Assembly: GCA_949957035.1 (NCBI GenBank)
Contig: CATLIP010000078.1
Coordinates: 1-10,169 of the forward strand
DNA length: 10,169 nucleotides
Source of the DNA: an uncultured Lachnospiraceae bacterium
GTDB taxonomy: Bacteria; Bacillota_A; Clostridia; Lachnospirales; Lachnospiraceae
Direction of reading: 5' to 3'
The notes beneath the pieces are model-generated. The model was given only the letters and a program-made list of their open reading frames with translations, did not search any database and had not been told where the DNA came from. Both the position numbers and the translations under genes were made by a program. Every line of letters begins with the position of its first letter. The stretch's first letter is position 1. This document shows positions 1-5,709 of this stretch, one piece after another.

Positions 1-120
1 ATCCTTGTAATCAATCTCGTTATTCTCCTTACCGCAGAATACGCATACTTTCTTTCTTCTGCGTCCGCCGCCTCTTCTCTTGAAGCCGCCTTCCGGACGA
101 TTGCCTTTATCGTAAGCCAT
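1..120 (-). CDS. rpsR: 30S ribosomal protein S18, N-terminal part (cut by window edge)
   Basis: Only the first 40 codons are present; the gene runs off the left edge. The visible protein starts MAYDKGNRPEGGFKRR, continues with a very basic Gly/Arg stretch, then KVCVFCGKE and IDYKD. This is the S18 signature, in which a Cys-x2-Cys pair precedes the conserved IDYKD. S18 pairs with S6 on the platform of the 30S subunit and contacts 16S rRNA. The ATG at 118-120 is preceded by an AAAGGAGAG ribosome binding site at good spacing, 22 bases after the ssb stop. It is the last visible gene of the rpsF-ssb-rpsR unit, an order also seen in Bacillus and most Firmicutes. Confidence 0.95.
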   Translation of the reverse strand, partial: MAYDKGNRPEGGFKRRGGGRRRKKVCVFCGKENNEIDYKD

Positions 121-142
121 GATATTACTCTCCTTTCATTCC

Positions 143-595
143 CTAATTAAACGGTAATTCTTCATCAATTCCATCCGGAATATTCATGAAGCCGTCGCCT
201 GCATCCGATACAGGAGCCGGTGCCGGCGCCGATGATGGAGCCTGACGGTAGCCTCCGGCATTGGCGTCGCTCACAGCCTTGCTCTCTGCAAACTCCTGCT
301 CTTCTACCACAATATCCGTCGTGTAGACCTTCACGCCATCCTTATTCGTATAGCTTCCCGTCTGAATCCTTCCTGTGATTACGATCTTGAGTCCCTGACG
401 GTAATATCTCTCGGCATGCTCTGCCGCTTTTCCAAATGCCACACAGTTGATAAAATCTGCGGTCGGCTCGCCGTCTCTCTTAAACCTGCGGTCTACGGCA
501 AGGGTATACCTCGCAATCGCCAATGAGTTCTCACCCTGAGAATACCTCACCTCCGGATCTCTTGTTAAGCGTCCCATCAAAATTACTTTATTCAT
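143..595 (-). CDS. ssb: Single-stranded DNA-binding protein
   Basis: The 150-residue product is a bacterial SSB. Residues 1 to about 105 form the OB-fold, with MNKVILMGRLTRDPEVRY at the start, FINCVAFGKAAE in the middle and GRIQTGSYTNKDG later. A disordered Ala/Pro/Gly linker (about 110-135) follows, then an acidic tip DEELPFN. SSB coats single-stranded DNA as a tetramer in replication, repair and recombination, and recruits partner proteins through its tip. The tip here has one Asn after the Phe that normally ends the protein. The ATG is preceded by GAGGT about 7 bases upstream. The gene lies between rpsF (21 bases) and rpsR and is presumably co-transcribed from the rpsF promoter. Confidence 0.96.
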   Translation of the reverse strand: MNKVILMGRLTRDPEVRYSQGENSLAIARYTLAVDRRFKRDGEPTADFINCVAFGKAAEHAERYYRQGLKIVITGRIQTGSYTNKDGVKVYTTDIVVEEQEFAESKAVSDANAGGYRQAPSSAPAPAPVSDAGDGFMNIPDGIDEELPFN

Positions 596-616
596 ATAAT
601 TACCTCAACTTCCTGC

Positions 617-904
617 CTATGCATCCTGTCTAACGCATAAATACCTGATTACGTTGTCCATAATACGGATTCTCTGTTCAATCTCGCCCGGAACATCAGC
701 TTCGGCATCGAAGTGGATGAAATAGTAGTATGCTTCTCTCATCTTCTGAATCTCGTAAGCTAATCTTTTCTTACCCCATTCATCGACATCAGAGATCTGG
801 CCGCCGAAGCGCTCTACTAACGCTTTCACCTTCTCGACTACCTGTGCTCTCTCGTCATCTTCGATCTTTGCACTGACAACAACAGCTAATTCATATTTGT
901 TCAT
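617..904 (-). CDS. rpsF: 30S ribosomal protein S6
   Basis: The 95-residue product begins MNKYELAVVVSAKIEDDERA. It contains the S6 hallmarks: DEWGKKRLAYEIQK in the middle, YYYFIHFDAEADVPGEIE, and the terminal RIMDNVIRYLCVR. S6 forms a heterodimer with S18 and binds 16S rRNA in the central domain of the 30S subunit. A longer open frame reaches 958, but the ATG at 902-904 has a strong AAGGAGGTG site (915-923) and gives the family's usual N-terminus, so the 18-residue extension is rejected. It is the first gene of the rpsF-ssb-rpsR unit, with its own promoter at 1006-1034 and a structured leader. Confidence 0.96.
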   Translation of the reverse strand: MNKYELAVVVSAKIEDDERAQVVEKVKALVERFGGQISDVDEWGKKRLAYEIQKMREAYYYFIHFDAEADVPGEIEQRIRIMDNVIRYLCVRQDA

Positions 905-999
905 GTCGTCTCTGCACCTCCTTCTGGTCTTTTGGCCCCCAATCCTTGTTGGGAGCAAGGAAATCTGCCGTCTGTACCGGCAGATTCATTGTATCACGG
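905..999 (-). promoter_or_regulatory. Structured 5' leader of rpsF; candidate S6:S18 autoregulatory RNA
   Basis: About 95 bases separate the predicted transcription start from the rpsF ATG. Seen directly: a perfect 9-bp hairpin (arms 962-970 and 978-986, 7-base loop) carrying CCG/CGG at its apex, then two mutually exclusive pairings. One is CCUUG/CAAGG (956-960 with 944-948). The other is CUCCCAA with UUGGGGG (949-955 with 936-942), whose 5' strand is the loop of the first, so a pseudoknot or a switch is possible. Known: many bacteria carry an rpsF leader RNA bound by the S6:S18 complex, with a conserved CCG element. That this leader is one of them is inference from position and CCG-containing structure; no covariance model was run. 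Confidence 0.5.
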
Positions 1000-1005
1000 A
1001 TTATT

Positions 1006-1034
1006 ATGATAGCATAATTCAGGGCTTGTTTCAA
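1006..1034 (-). promoter_or_regulatory. Promoter of rpsF-ssb-rpsR
   Basis: On the minus strand a TTGAAA -35 box (1029-1034) and a TATCAT -10 box (1006-1011) are separated by exactly 17 bases. The -10 is preceded by TG one base upstream, the extended -10 form. Transcription would begin near 999. The -35 box overlaps the TGA stop codon of the DUF951 gene (1031-1033). No terminator lies between, so read-through from the upstream unit may add to expression. Confidence 0.75.
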
Positions 1035-1225
1035 GCCTTTTTCCGCAAATCCTTCGTGTTTTTTTCTACAAGCTTGCGCGCTATCATAATCTGATGCCCG
1101 CACCCCAGACATTTCAGCCGGAAATCCGCCCCCACTCTCAAAATCTCCCATTCCTTGCTTCCGCAAGGATGCTGTTTCTTAAGCGTCACAATATCTCCGA
1201 CTTCATATACATAATCATTTCTCAT
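1031..1225 (-). CDS. DUF951 family protein (YyzM-like)
   Basis: This 64-residue protein has the DUF951 pattern: VGDIVTLKKQHPCGSKEWEI, then RVGADFRLKCLGCGHQIMI and a basic end. Cys21, Cys39, Cys42 and possibly His19 or His44 could form a small metal site; this is inference. The family is widespread in Firmicutes, is of unknown function, and sits beside the rpsF-ssb-rpsR cluster in Bacillus as yyzM, which supports the call. The ATG at 1223-1225 is only 3 bases after the sortase stop. Its AAGGAG ribosome binding site lies inside the last sortase codons, so the two genes are probably translationally coupled. The engD/ychF gene found nearby in Bacillus is absent here. Confidence 0.88.
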   Translation of the reverse strand: MRNDYVYEVGDIVTLKKQHPCGSKEWEILRVGADFRLKCLGCGHQIMIARKLVEKNTKDLRKKA

Positions 1226-1228
1226 GAC

Positions 1229-2248
1229 CTACTCCTTTACTTTTACCCCCCGGACTACAAACCGATGGTCATTGTTGGCGCTGGTACAGGTAGACAGCGT
1301 AACGATAGTATCAGCCGTCGTCACCTCAATTCCTGTATCGTACATTGCAACTTCCTTCGTCATGTCCAGAAACTTCTGATAGTCGTCATTGGTAGGAAAA
1401 TCCGTCAGATAAGTCTCCGACGTATCCAGCACCTCTCCCACTGAATAGATATGATAAACCATCTCCTGGCCATCCGGCGTATAGATGTAAAAATAGGGGT
1501 TTGCCTCCCAGAACGCCTTATCCTTATAATCCTCCAGATGGCGGAACATGGAACCGTCATTCATATAATGTCCGTACAGAAGAGAATTTTCATCCAAAAA
1601 ATTCGCGTTGTTATCCACATTCAAGAAAATAGTCCCCAATGTGTTTTCATTTGCCGAAAAAGTCTTGTGCAGATATTCCTCATTGTCCTTCCCTTGTACA
1701 ACCGGATAATTAATGACCGACGGCTCCGGGTCAAACCTAAGCCATGCAATCGTGTCCGGATTCAGGGCAAGCAGCTCGTCAAAATTCACCTGAAAGCCCG
1801 GCCCTTCCTTTTTATCCTCCTTAATTGCAAGCTCGCGAATCTTCTCGTACTCGCTTCTTCCATCGTGGTAACCCTTACCAATCTTAATCAACTGAAAGGC
1901 AGATACGCAAAACACCGCAAAAGCCACAACCAGAATCACATTCGTCAGCAGATTATTCTTCTGCTTCTTCTTTTTTCTGCGGCCTTTACGACTGTTCCCA
2001 TGATTCATACTTTTTCCGTCGGACGACCTTCCTTCCAAGCTTCTGCTTCGGATACTCTTACCATCCGTCGGCCTTCCTCCTGCCCTCTCCCGGCTAATAC
2101 TCTCGCTTGCAGCGCGGCCACTTTTTTTCCTCCTGCCGCTGATACTTTTGTTATCTGTCGGCCTTCCCTCCACCTCTCTGCTTCGGATGCTCTTACCATC
2201 TGCCGGCCGCCGGCTATTACCGCCGTTCTTTCGTCTAATTTCTTCCAT
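1229..2248 (-). CDS. Class B sortase with long repetitive basic N-terminal tail
   Basis: This 339-residue membrane transpeptidase should anchor surface proteins to the cell wall. Residues 1-99 are a very basic, Ser/Gly/Arg-rich tail containing five 15-residue repeats. Residues about 100-121 form a single membrane helix; with the basic side inside, the tail is cytoplasmic. The extracytoplasmic class B sortase domain covers about 150-339. Its active-site residues are visible: His227 in LLYGHYMNDGSMF, Cys321 in TLSTCTS and Arg329 in DHRFVVRG. A GAGGAG site sits 8 bases before the ATG. It lies 36 bases after the desulfidase-family gene and 3 bases before the DUF951 gene. Class B sortases of clostridia such as C. 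difficile SrtB accept (S/P)PxTG-type signals, so the APKTG protein in this window is a candidate substrate. Confidence 0.92.
   Translation of the reverse strand: MEEIRRKNGGNSRRPADGKSIRSREVEGRPTDNKSISGRRKKSGRAASESISRERAGGRPTDGKSIRSRSLEGRSSDGKSMNHGNSRKGRRKKKKQKNNLLTNVILVVAFAVFCVSAFQLIKIGKGYHDGRSEYEKIRELAIKEDKKEGPGFQVNFDELLALNPDTIAWLRFDPEPSVINYPVVQGKDNEEYLHKTFSANENTLGTIFLNVDNNANFLDENSLLYGHYMNDGSMFRHLEDYKDKAFWEANPYFYIYTPDGQEMVYHIYSVGEVLDTSETYLTDFPTNDDYQKFLDMTKEVAMYDTGIEVTTADTIVTLSTCTSANNDHRFVVRGVKVKE
1988..2212 (-). repeat. Five 45-bp (15-residue) tandem repeats in the sortase tail
   Basis: Within sortase residues about 13-87 a unit resembling G-R-P-T-D-G-K-S-I-R-S-R-x-x-E recurs with a strict 15-residue period. 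The conserved Ser falls at residues 20, 35, 50, 65 and 80. At DNA level 2042-2073 and 2177-2208, exactly 135 bases (three units) apart, are identical except for 3 positions over 32 bases. The middle unit is the most degenerate. The pattern shows recent in-frame duplication; its function is unknown. Confidence 0.85.
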
Positions 2249-2284
2249 GCCCTACACTCCTCTATGTTTCCATCCCACAGCGGG

Positions 2285-3568
2285 TTACTTATTCTTCATT
2301 ATCTCCACAATCGTCTTTTCTGTTCCAACCATCCCCGGAGAAGCAATCATGCCCATATGCCGCATGGTATCTTCCGCCGTCCTGCCGTTAATCCCGTGAA
2401 TACTCTCAATACACACGCCCGCCAACGCCATATTCACAGCGCGAAAAGCCGCGTCCACAGCAACAATTCCTTTCATGGTACATCCATGGTTTCCGCCGTC
2501 GCAAATCATACCGGTCAGTCCGCTGGCCATATTCCGAATCACCTTGTCAATCTCTTCTTCGCCTGCGCCTTTCATAAATGCAAGTCCGCACGCCATTCCT
2601 GTTCCTGCCGCAATTCCACAGCCGCAGAACGCGGATAATCTTCCTGAGTATTCTTTTATATACATGGTAATCAGATAACTCAGCGCAGCGGCTCTAAAGA
2701 GGGTATCCTCCTCCATTCCCTTTCCTTCTGCTTTGTACTGCGCCAGCAAAGGCATGGTCGCAATAATACCATGCGCTCCGCTTCCGGTAATACTCATTGC
2801 CGGCCTTGCAAGTCCCAGAACCCGGGCTTCAATGGCTCCGTTGCACAATAGCTGAGCCGTTTTCAACGCATTCTCTGAAATAATACCGCCTCCGTTTTCT
2901 TTCAACAGATTCTTCGTAATCACTGCCCGCTCAGATGCAAGACCTTCCTTAAGAAGCTCCATATTCATGGAAAATGCTTCTCCTATAAAAGAAATCTCCT
3001 CCTTGGGAACTTCCCGAATATATTCTAAAATATCATGAAGGGAATACTGATGAACAGCAGCCTCTCCCCTGTCCGGTTCTTCCGGTTCCTGTAAAGACGG
3101 TTCCTCTGTGTAAATCTGCTCACCGTTCTTCTCTATGGAAACGATATGTGTATGGCTGTCCCGAATAAGTACCCTGCAATTCTCCTGCCCGCTCTCTACA
3201 ACTGCGTCAATCATTATCCTAGAACCAATATGGTCAAGAACCGCCTCTATCACCCCGTCCTTCACCATCTTCTCTGCTTTTGCGTCATCCTTTGGACTAA
3301 TATCCGCAAGAGCTTCCAAGCCTTTCGCGGCATCTGCTGCCGCGGCTCCTAAGGCCGCTGCATACAGAATCCCGAAGTTCGACGAATTAGGGACTCCACA
3401 GGTATATGCATTCTTATACATTCCCGAATTCAGCGCCACCCGCACCTTCGTGACCTCTCCCTGTATATGACTTTTAGCGCTTGCAACCGCATAGGCAATG
3501 GCCCCTGGCTCTGTCACGCCAAGAGCCGGTTTCATATCCTCTTTTATCAATCTGGTTAATTCTTTCAT
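2285..3568 (-). CDS. L-cysteine desulfidase / iron-sulfur L-serine dehydratase-like protein (CyuA/UPF0597 family)
   Basis: The 427-430-residue product matches the UPF0597/CyuA family over its full length. The family contains oxygen-sensitive [4Fe-4S] enzymes that split L-cysteine to pyruvate, ammonia and sulfide, and is related to L-serine dehydratase. Visible family motifs (numbered from the upstream ATG at 3577) are KPALGVTEPGAIA at 16-28, SITGSGAHGI at 262-271, SAFCGCG at 315-321 and MICDGGNHGC at 357-366. Cys318, Cys359 and Cys366 are the probable cluster ligands. The usual GCTEP Cys is Val21 here, so the substrate is uncertain. The start at 3568 is preferred because the GGAAGAG site lies 9 bases upstream of it but only 2 from the ATG at 3577. 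It is the first gene of the unit with the sortase and DUF951. Confidence 0.85.
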   Translation of the reverse strand: MKELTRLIKEDMKPALGVTEPGAIAYAVASAKSHIQGEVTKVRVALNSGMYKNAYTCGVPNSSNFGILYAAALGAAAADAAKGLEALADISPKDDAKAEKMVKDGVIEAVLDHIGSRIMIDAVVESGQENCRVLIRDSHTHIVSIEKNGEQIYTEEPSLQEPEEPDRGEAAVHQYSLHDILEYIREVPKEEISFIGEAFSMNMELLKEGLASERAVITKNLLKENGGGIISENALKTAQLLCNGAIEARVLGLARPAMSITGSGAHGIIATMPLLAQYKAEGKGMEEDTLFRAAALSYLITMYIKEYSGRLSAFCGCGIAAGTGMACGLAFMKGAGEEEIDKVIRNMASGLTGMICDGGNHGCTMKGIVAVDAAFRAVNMALAGVCIESIHGINGRTAEDTMRHMGMIASPGMVGTEKTIVEIMKNK

Positions 3569-3607
3569 ACTCTTCACTCTTCCATCTTTTTATACAAATC
3601 TTCTGCT

Positions 3608-3636
3608 ATTATATCACGAACTATCCATCTATGAAA
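3608..3636 (-). promoter_or_regulatory. Promoter of the desulfidase-sortase-DUF951 unit
   Basis: The minus strand has a perfect TATAAT -10 box (3608-3613) with TG one base upstream, the extended -10 form. The -35 is weak: TTTCAT at 17 bases or TTCATA at 16. Transcription would start around 3601, leaving a short leader before the start codon. A cre-like palindrome overlaps the -35 region. Confidence 0.65.
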
Positions 3637-3644
3637 GCGTTTCA
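3632..3644. promoter_or_regulatory. cre-like palindromic operator candidate
   Basis: TGAAAGCGTTTCA is a 13-base pseudo-palindrome with 5-bp arms (TGAAA/TTTCA) around GCG. It resembles the CcpA catabolite-responsive element TGAAAGCGCTTTCA lacking one central base. It overlaps the -35 region of the desulfidase-family promoter, where a bound regulator would repress, and lies about 40 bases upstream of the -35 box of the divergent operon promoter. The regulator is inferred only from the site. Confidence 0.35.
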
Positions 3645-3683
3645 AAAACTTTAAAACTTTATATATTTTTTATCGGCAATTTA

Positions 3684-3711
3684 TTGACTTTCCCTCGATA
3701 CAGCGTATCAT
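3684..3711 (+). promoter_or_regulatory. Promoter of the four-gene zinc-ribbon/DUF5685/J-domain/flavodoxin operon
   Basis: TTGACT (3684-3689) and TATCAT (3706-3711) are separated by 16 bases on the plus strand. The start point would be near 3718, just upstream of the AGGAGG ribosome binding site at 3724-3729. The promoter is divergent from the desulfidase-family promoter in the same 170-base intergenic region, which also holds a tandem 8-bp repeat AAAACTTT (3645-3660). Confidence 0.65.
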
Positions 3712-3738
3712 GGAACATATATTAGGAGGTTGATATAC

Positions 3739-4134
3739 GTGAAAGAAAAATTTATTCGATTTATGTACGGTCGTTACGGAATGGATTCTTTAGGAAAATT
3801 TACGATTATTGCCGGGCTTGTGACCATGATTTTGGCGGGCTTTCATAACAGCATGATTCTCTCGCTGGTATCTTGGGCTTGTATCATTTATTCGTATTTT
3901 CGTATGTTTTCTAGGAACATCTACAAGCGCTCTTCGGAAAACCAATGGTATCTTGGCAAGACCTATAAGCTGCGCCAGGCTTTTTATAAGCAGAAGAATC
4001 TGATGATTCAGCGCAAGACCCATCACATCTACAAATGTCCAACCTGCCGTCAGAAGATTCGTATCCCCAGGGGCAAAGGGCGTATTGAGATTCGATGCCC
4101 TAAGTGTAACTCAACATTTATTAAAAACAGCTAA
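3739..4134 (+). CDS. Small membrane protein with C-terminal zinc ribbon
   Basis: I do not recognise a named family for the whole 131-residue protein. It starts at GTG 3739, 9 bases after a perfect AGGAGG; an in-frame TTG at 3730 touches that site and is rejected. Residues 5-20 (FIRFMYGRYGMDSLGK) form a basic amphipathic start. Two hydrophobic segments (about 20-36 and 38-54) are probably a membrane hairpin. A basic segment follows, and residues 98-131 form a zinc ribbon with CPTC (100-103) and CPKC (120-123), similar to MJ0042-type fingers. Both ends are predicted cytoplasmic. It is the first gene of the operon, 14 bases before the DUF5685 gene. A membrane-tethered adaptor binding protein or nucleic acid is possible, but this is inference. 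Confidence 0.8.
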   Translation: MKEKFIRFMYGRYGMDSLGKFTIIAGLVTMILAGFHNSMILSLVSWACIIYSYFRMFSRNIYKRSSENQWYLGKTYKLRQAFYKQKNLMIQRKTHHIYKCPTCRQKIRIPRGKGRIEIRCPKCNSTFIKNS

Positions 4135-4148
4135 AGGCGAGGTTTCTG

Positions 4149-4979
4149 ATGTTTGGATATATTGCAATCAACAAGGCAGAGATGAAATTCAAGGATTACG
4201 ACATGTACCATTCTTACTACTGCGGCCTCTGCAAATGCCTGAAAGAACGTTACGGCATGCGGGGGCAGGCTACCCTTTCCTTCGATATGACATTTCTAAT
4301 CGTGCTTCTGACCGGTCTCTATGAACCGAAGGAGAAAAAAGAGACGGTCAACTGCATTGTTCACCCTCTGGGAAAACATACTGCAAGGACGAATACATTT
4401 ACAGAGTATGCCGCTAAAGTCAACCTCATTTTATCTTATTACAAATGCAAAGACGACTGGGAAGATGAGCGCAGGCGCAAAGGATATATTGCAGCAAGGC
4501 TTCTTGGCCCTGAAGTGAAGAAGATTTATCAGCAATATCCCTCCAAGGTATCCGCCGTTTCTTTTAATTTAAAACGTCTGTCCGCTTACGAAAAGAAAAA
4601 TGAACAGAACTTCGACCTGATGGCAGGCCTTTTCGGAAATATCATGGCAGAGCTTTTCGCCTGTCGCAAGGATGAATGGGAGGCATCTCTTCGGAAGATT
4701 GGCTTCTTCCTGGGCAAATTTATCTATCTGATGGATGCCTATGAGGATGTAGAAAAGGATATCCAGTCTCATAGTTATAATCCTTTCAAAGAAGCCTTTC
4801 AGAAGGATTCTGATTTTTCGGATAACTGCCGAAAGCTATTGACGCTTATGATGGCAGAATGTTCCCGCGAATTTGAAAAACTTCCAATCCTCTTGCATAC
4901 TGACATTCTTCGTAATATACTATATTCTGGTGTTTGGTGCCGCTACACACAAGTCAGGGAGCGCAGAAATAACACTTAG
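4149..4979 (+). CDS. DUF5685 family protein
   Basis: This 276-residue protein, of unknown function, has the DUF5685 look: [34 protein letters not shown] and [16 protein letters not shown]. It is mostly helical with no signal peptide or clear membrane helix. Cys25, Cys28, Cys30, Cys69 and Cys100 may form a metal or redox site. Two acidic motifs stand out: [12 protein letters not shown] (101-112) and [16 protein letters not shown] (189-204). They resemble the two Asp-rich motifs of class I isoprenyl diphosphate synthases, though they lie closer together than usual. The ATG follows a GAGG site at 6 bases. The gene lies 14 bases after the zinc-ribbon gene and 32 bases before the J-domain gene. 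Confidence 0.82.
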   Translation: MFGYIAINKAEMKFKDYDMYHSYYCGLCKCLKERYGMRGQATLSFDMTFLIVLLTGLYEPKEKKETVNCIVHPLGKHTARTNTFTEYAAKVNLILSYYKCKDDWEDERRRKGYIAARLLGPEVKKIYQQYPSKVSAVSFNLKRLSAYEKKNEQNFDLMAGLFGNIMAELFACRKDEWEASLRKIGFFLGKFIYLMDAYEDVEKDIQSHSYNPFKEAFQKDSDFSDNCRKLLTLMMAECSREFEKLPILLHTDILRNILYSGVWCRYTQVRERRNNT

Positions 4980-5011
4980 ACGTCAATATTATCATATTTA
5001 GGAGAAGAAAA

Positions 5012-5680
5012 ATGACAGACCCATACAGCGTTCTGGGTATCTCCCGGAACGCATCCGACGAAGAGATAAAGAAAGCCTACCGCAGCTTAAGCCGCAAATT
5101 TCATCCGGACGCGAATATCAATAATCCCAACAAAGACCAGGCGGAAACCCGGTTCAAAGAGGTTCAGCAGGCTTATCAACAGATTATGCAGGAGCGGGAA
5201 TATGAGGAATCCGGCTCTTACGGCGGTTTCGGAAATTTTCGCGGTTTTAATGCCCAGTATCAACAGGCAGCGTCTGACGAAACGGAAGAGGACCTTCACT
5301 TAAAAGCAGCCTCTAACTTTATTAACAGCCGCCATTACCGGGAAGCCTTGAACCTTTTGAATGGAATCAAAGAACGAAATGCCCGTTGGTATTATTACAG
5401 CGCACTGGCAAACTCTGGTATCGGAAACAATGCCATTGCCTTACAGCATGCCAGGGAAGCATTCCGCCTAGAACCAGATAACCTTCAGTATCAGTTTCTT
5501 GTTCGGCGTTTTGAAAGCGGAGGGACATGGTATCAGCAGCAACAAGGGCCCTATCAGACCACATTTATGGGCGGCACCGACTTGTGTACGAAACTTTGTA
5601 TTGCTAACATTGTATGTAATATGTGCTGCGGCAGCGGTTTCTGCTGCGGAGGCGGCGGAATGCCAGGCGGATATATTTAA
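5012..5680 (+). CDS. J-domain protein with TPR-like region and Cys/Gly-rich tail
   Basis: This 222-residue protein opens with a complete J domain (1 to about 62): [20 protein letters not shown], then KFHPDA with the HPD triad at 31-33 that stimulates the ATPase of Hsp70/DnaK. It lacks the zinc-finger and substrate domains of true DnaJ, so it is a specialised co-chaperone. After a Gly/Phe/Tyr-rich linker, residues about 92-172 form helical TPR-like repeats ([37 protein letters not shown]). The last 32 residues hold seven Cys (192, 196, 202, 205, 206, 211, 212) among Gly, a possible metal site. GGAGAAG precedes the ATG. It follows the DUF5685 gene by 32 bases and precedes the flavodoxin by 29, suggesting it delivers DnaK to an operon partner. 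Confidence 0.9.
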   Translation: MTDPYSVLGISRNASDEEIKKAYRSLSRKFHPDANINNPNKDQAETRFKEVQQAYQQIMQEREYEESGSYGGFGNFRGFNAQYQQAASDETEEDLHLKAASNFINSRHYREALNLLNGIKERNARWYYYSALANSGIGNNAIALQHAREAFRLEPDNLQYQFLVRRFESGGTWYQQQQGPYQTTFMGGTDLCTKLCIANIVCNMCCGSGFCCGGGGMPGGYI

Positions 5681-5709
5681 GATAAGCTCACAGGAAAGGA
5701 ATCATAGCC

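Noticed and set aside
905..958. N-terminal extension of rpsF
   Set aside because: It would put the strong AAGGAGGTG site inside the gene and add 18 residues not found in S6; the leader structure lies here instead.
1023..1037. Terminator of the desulfidase-sortase-DUF951 unit
   Set aside because: On the minus strand the hairpin is not followed by a U-tract, and it coincides with the downstream promoter.
1451..2638. Long plus-strand open frame of 395 codons opposite the sortase and desulfidase-family genes
   Set aside because: It lies antisense to two well-supported genes, its translation has no recognisable motifs, and its start lacks a convincing ribosome binding site. It is a by-product of the biased codons on the other strand.
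3730..3738. TTG start for the zinc-ribbon membrane protein
   Set aside because: TTG 3730 is directly adjacent to the AGGAGG site with no spacing, whereas GTG 3739 is 9 bases away.
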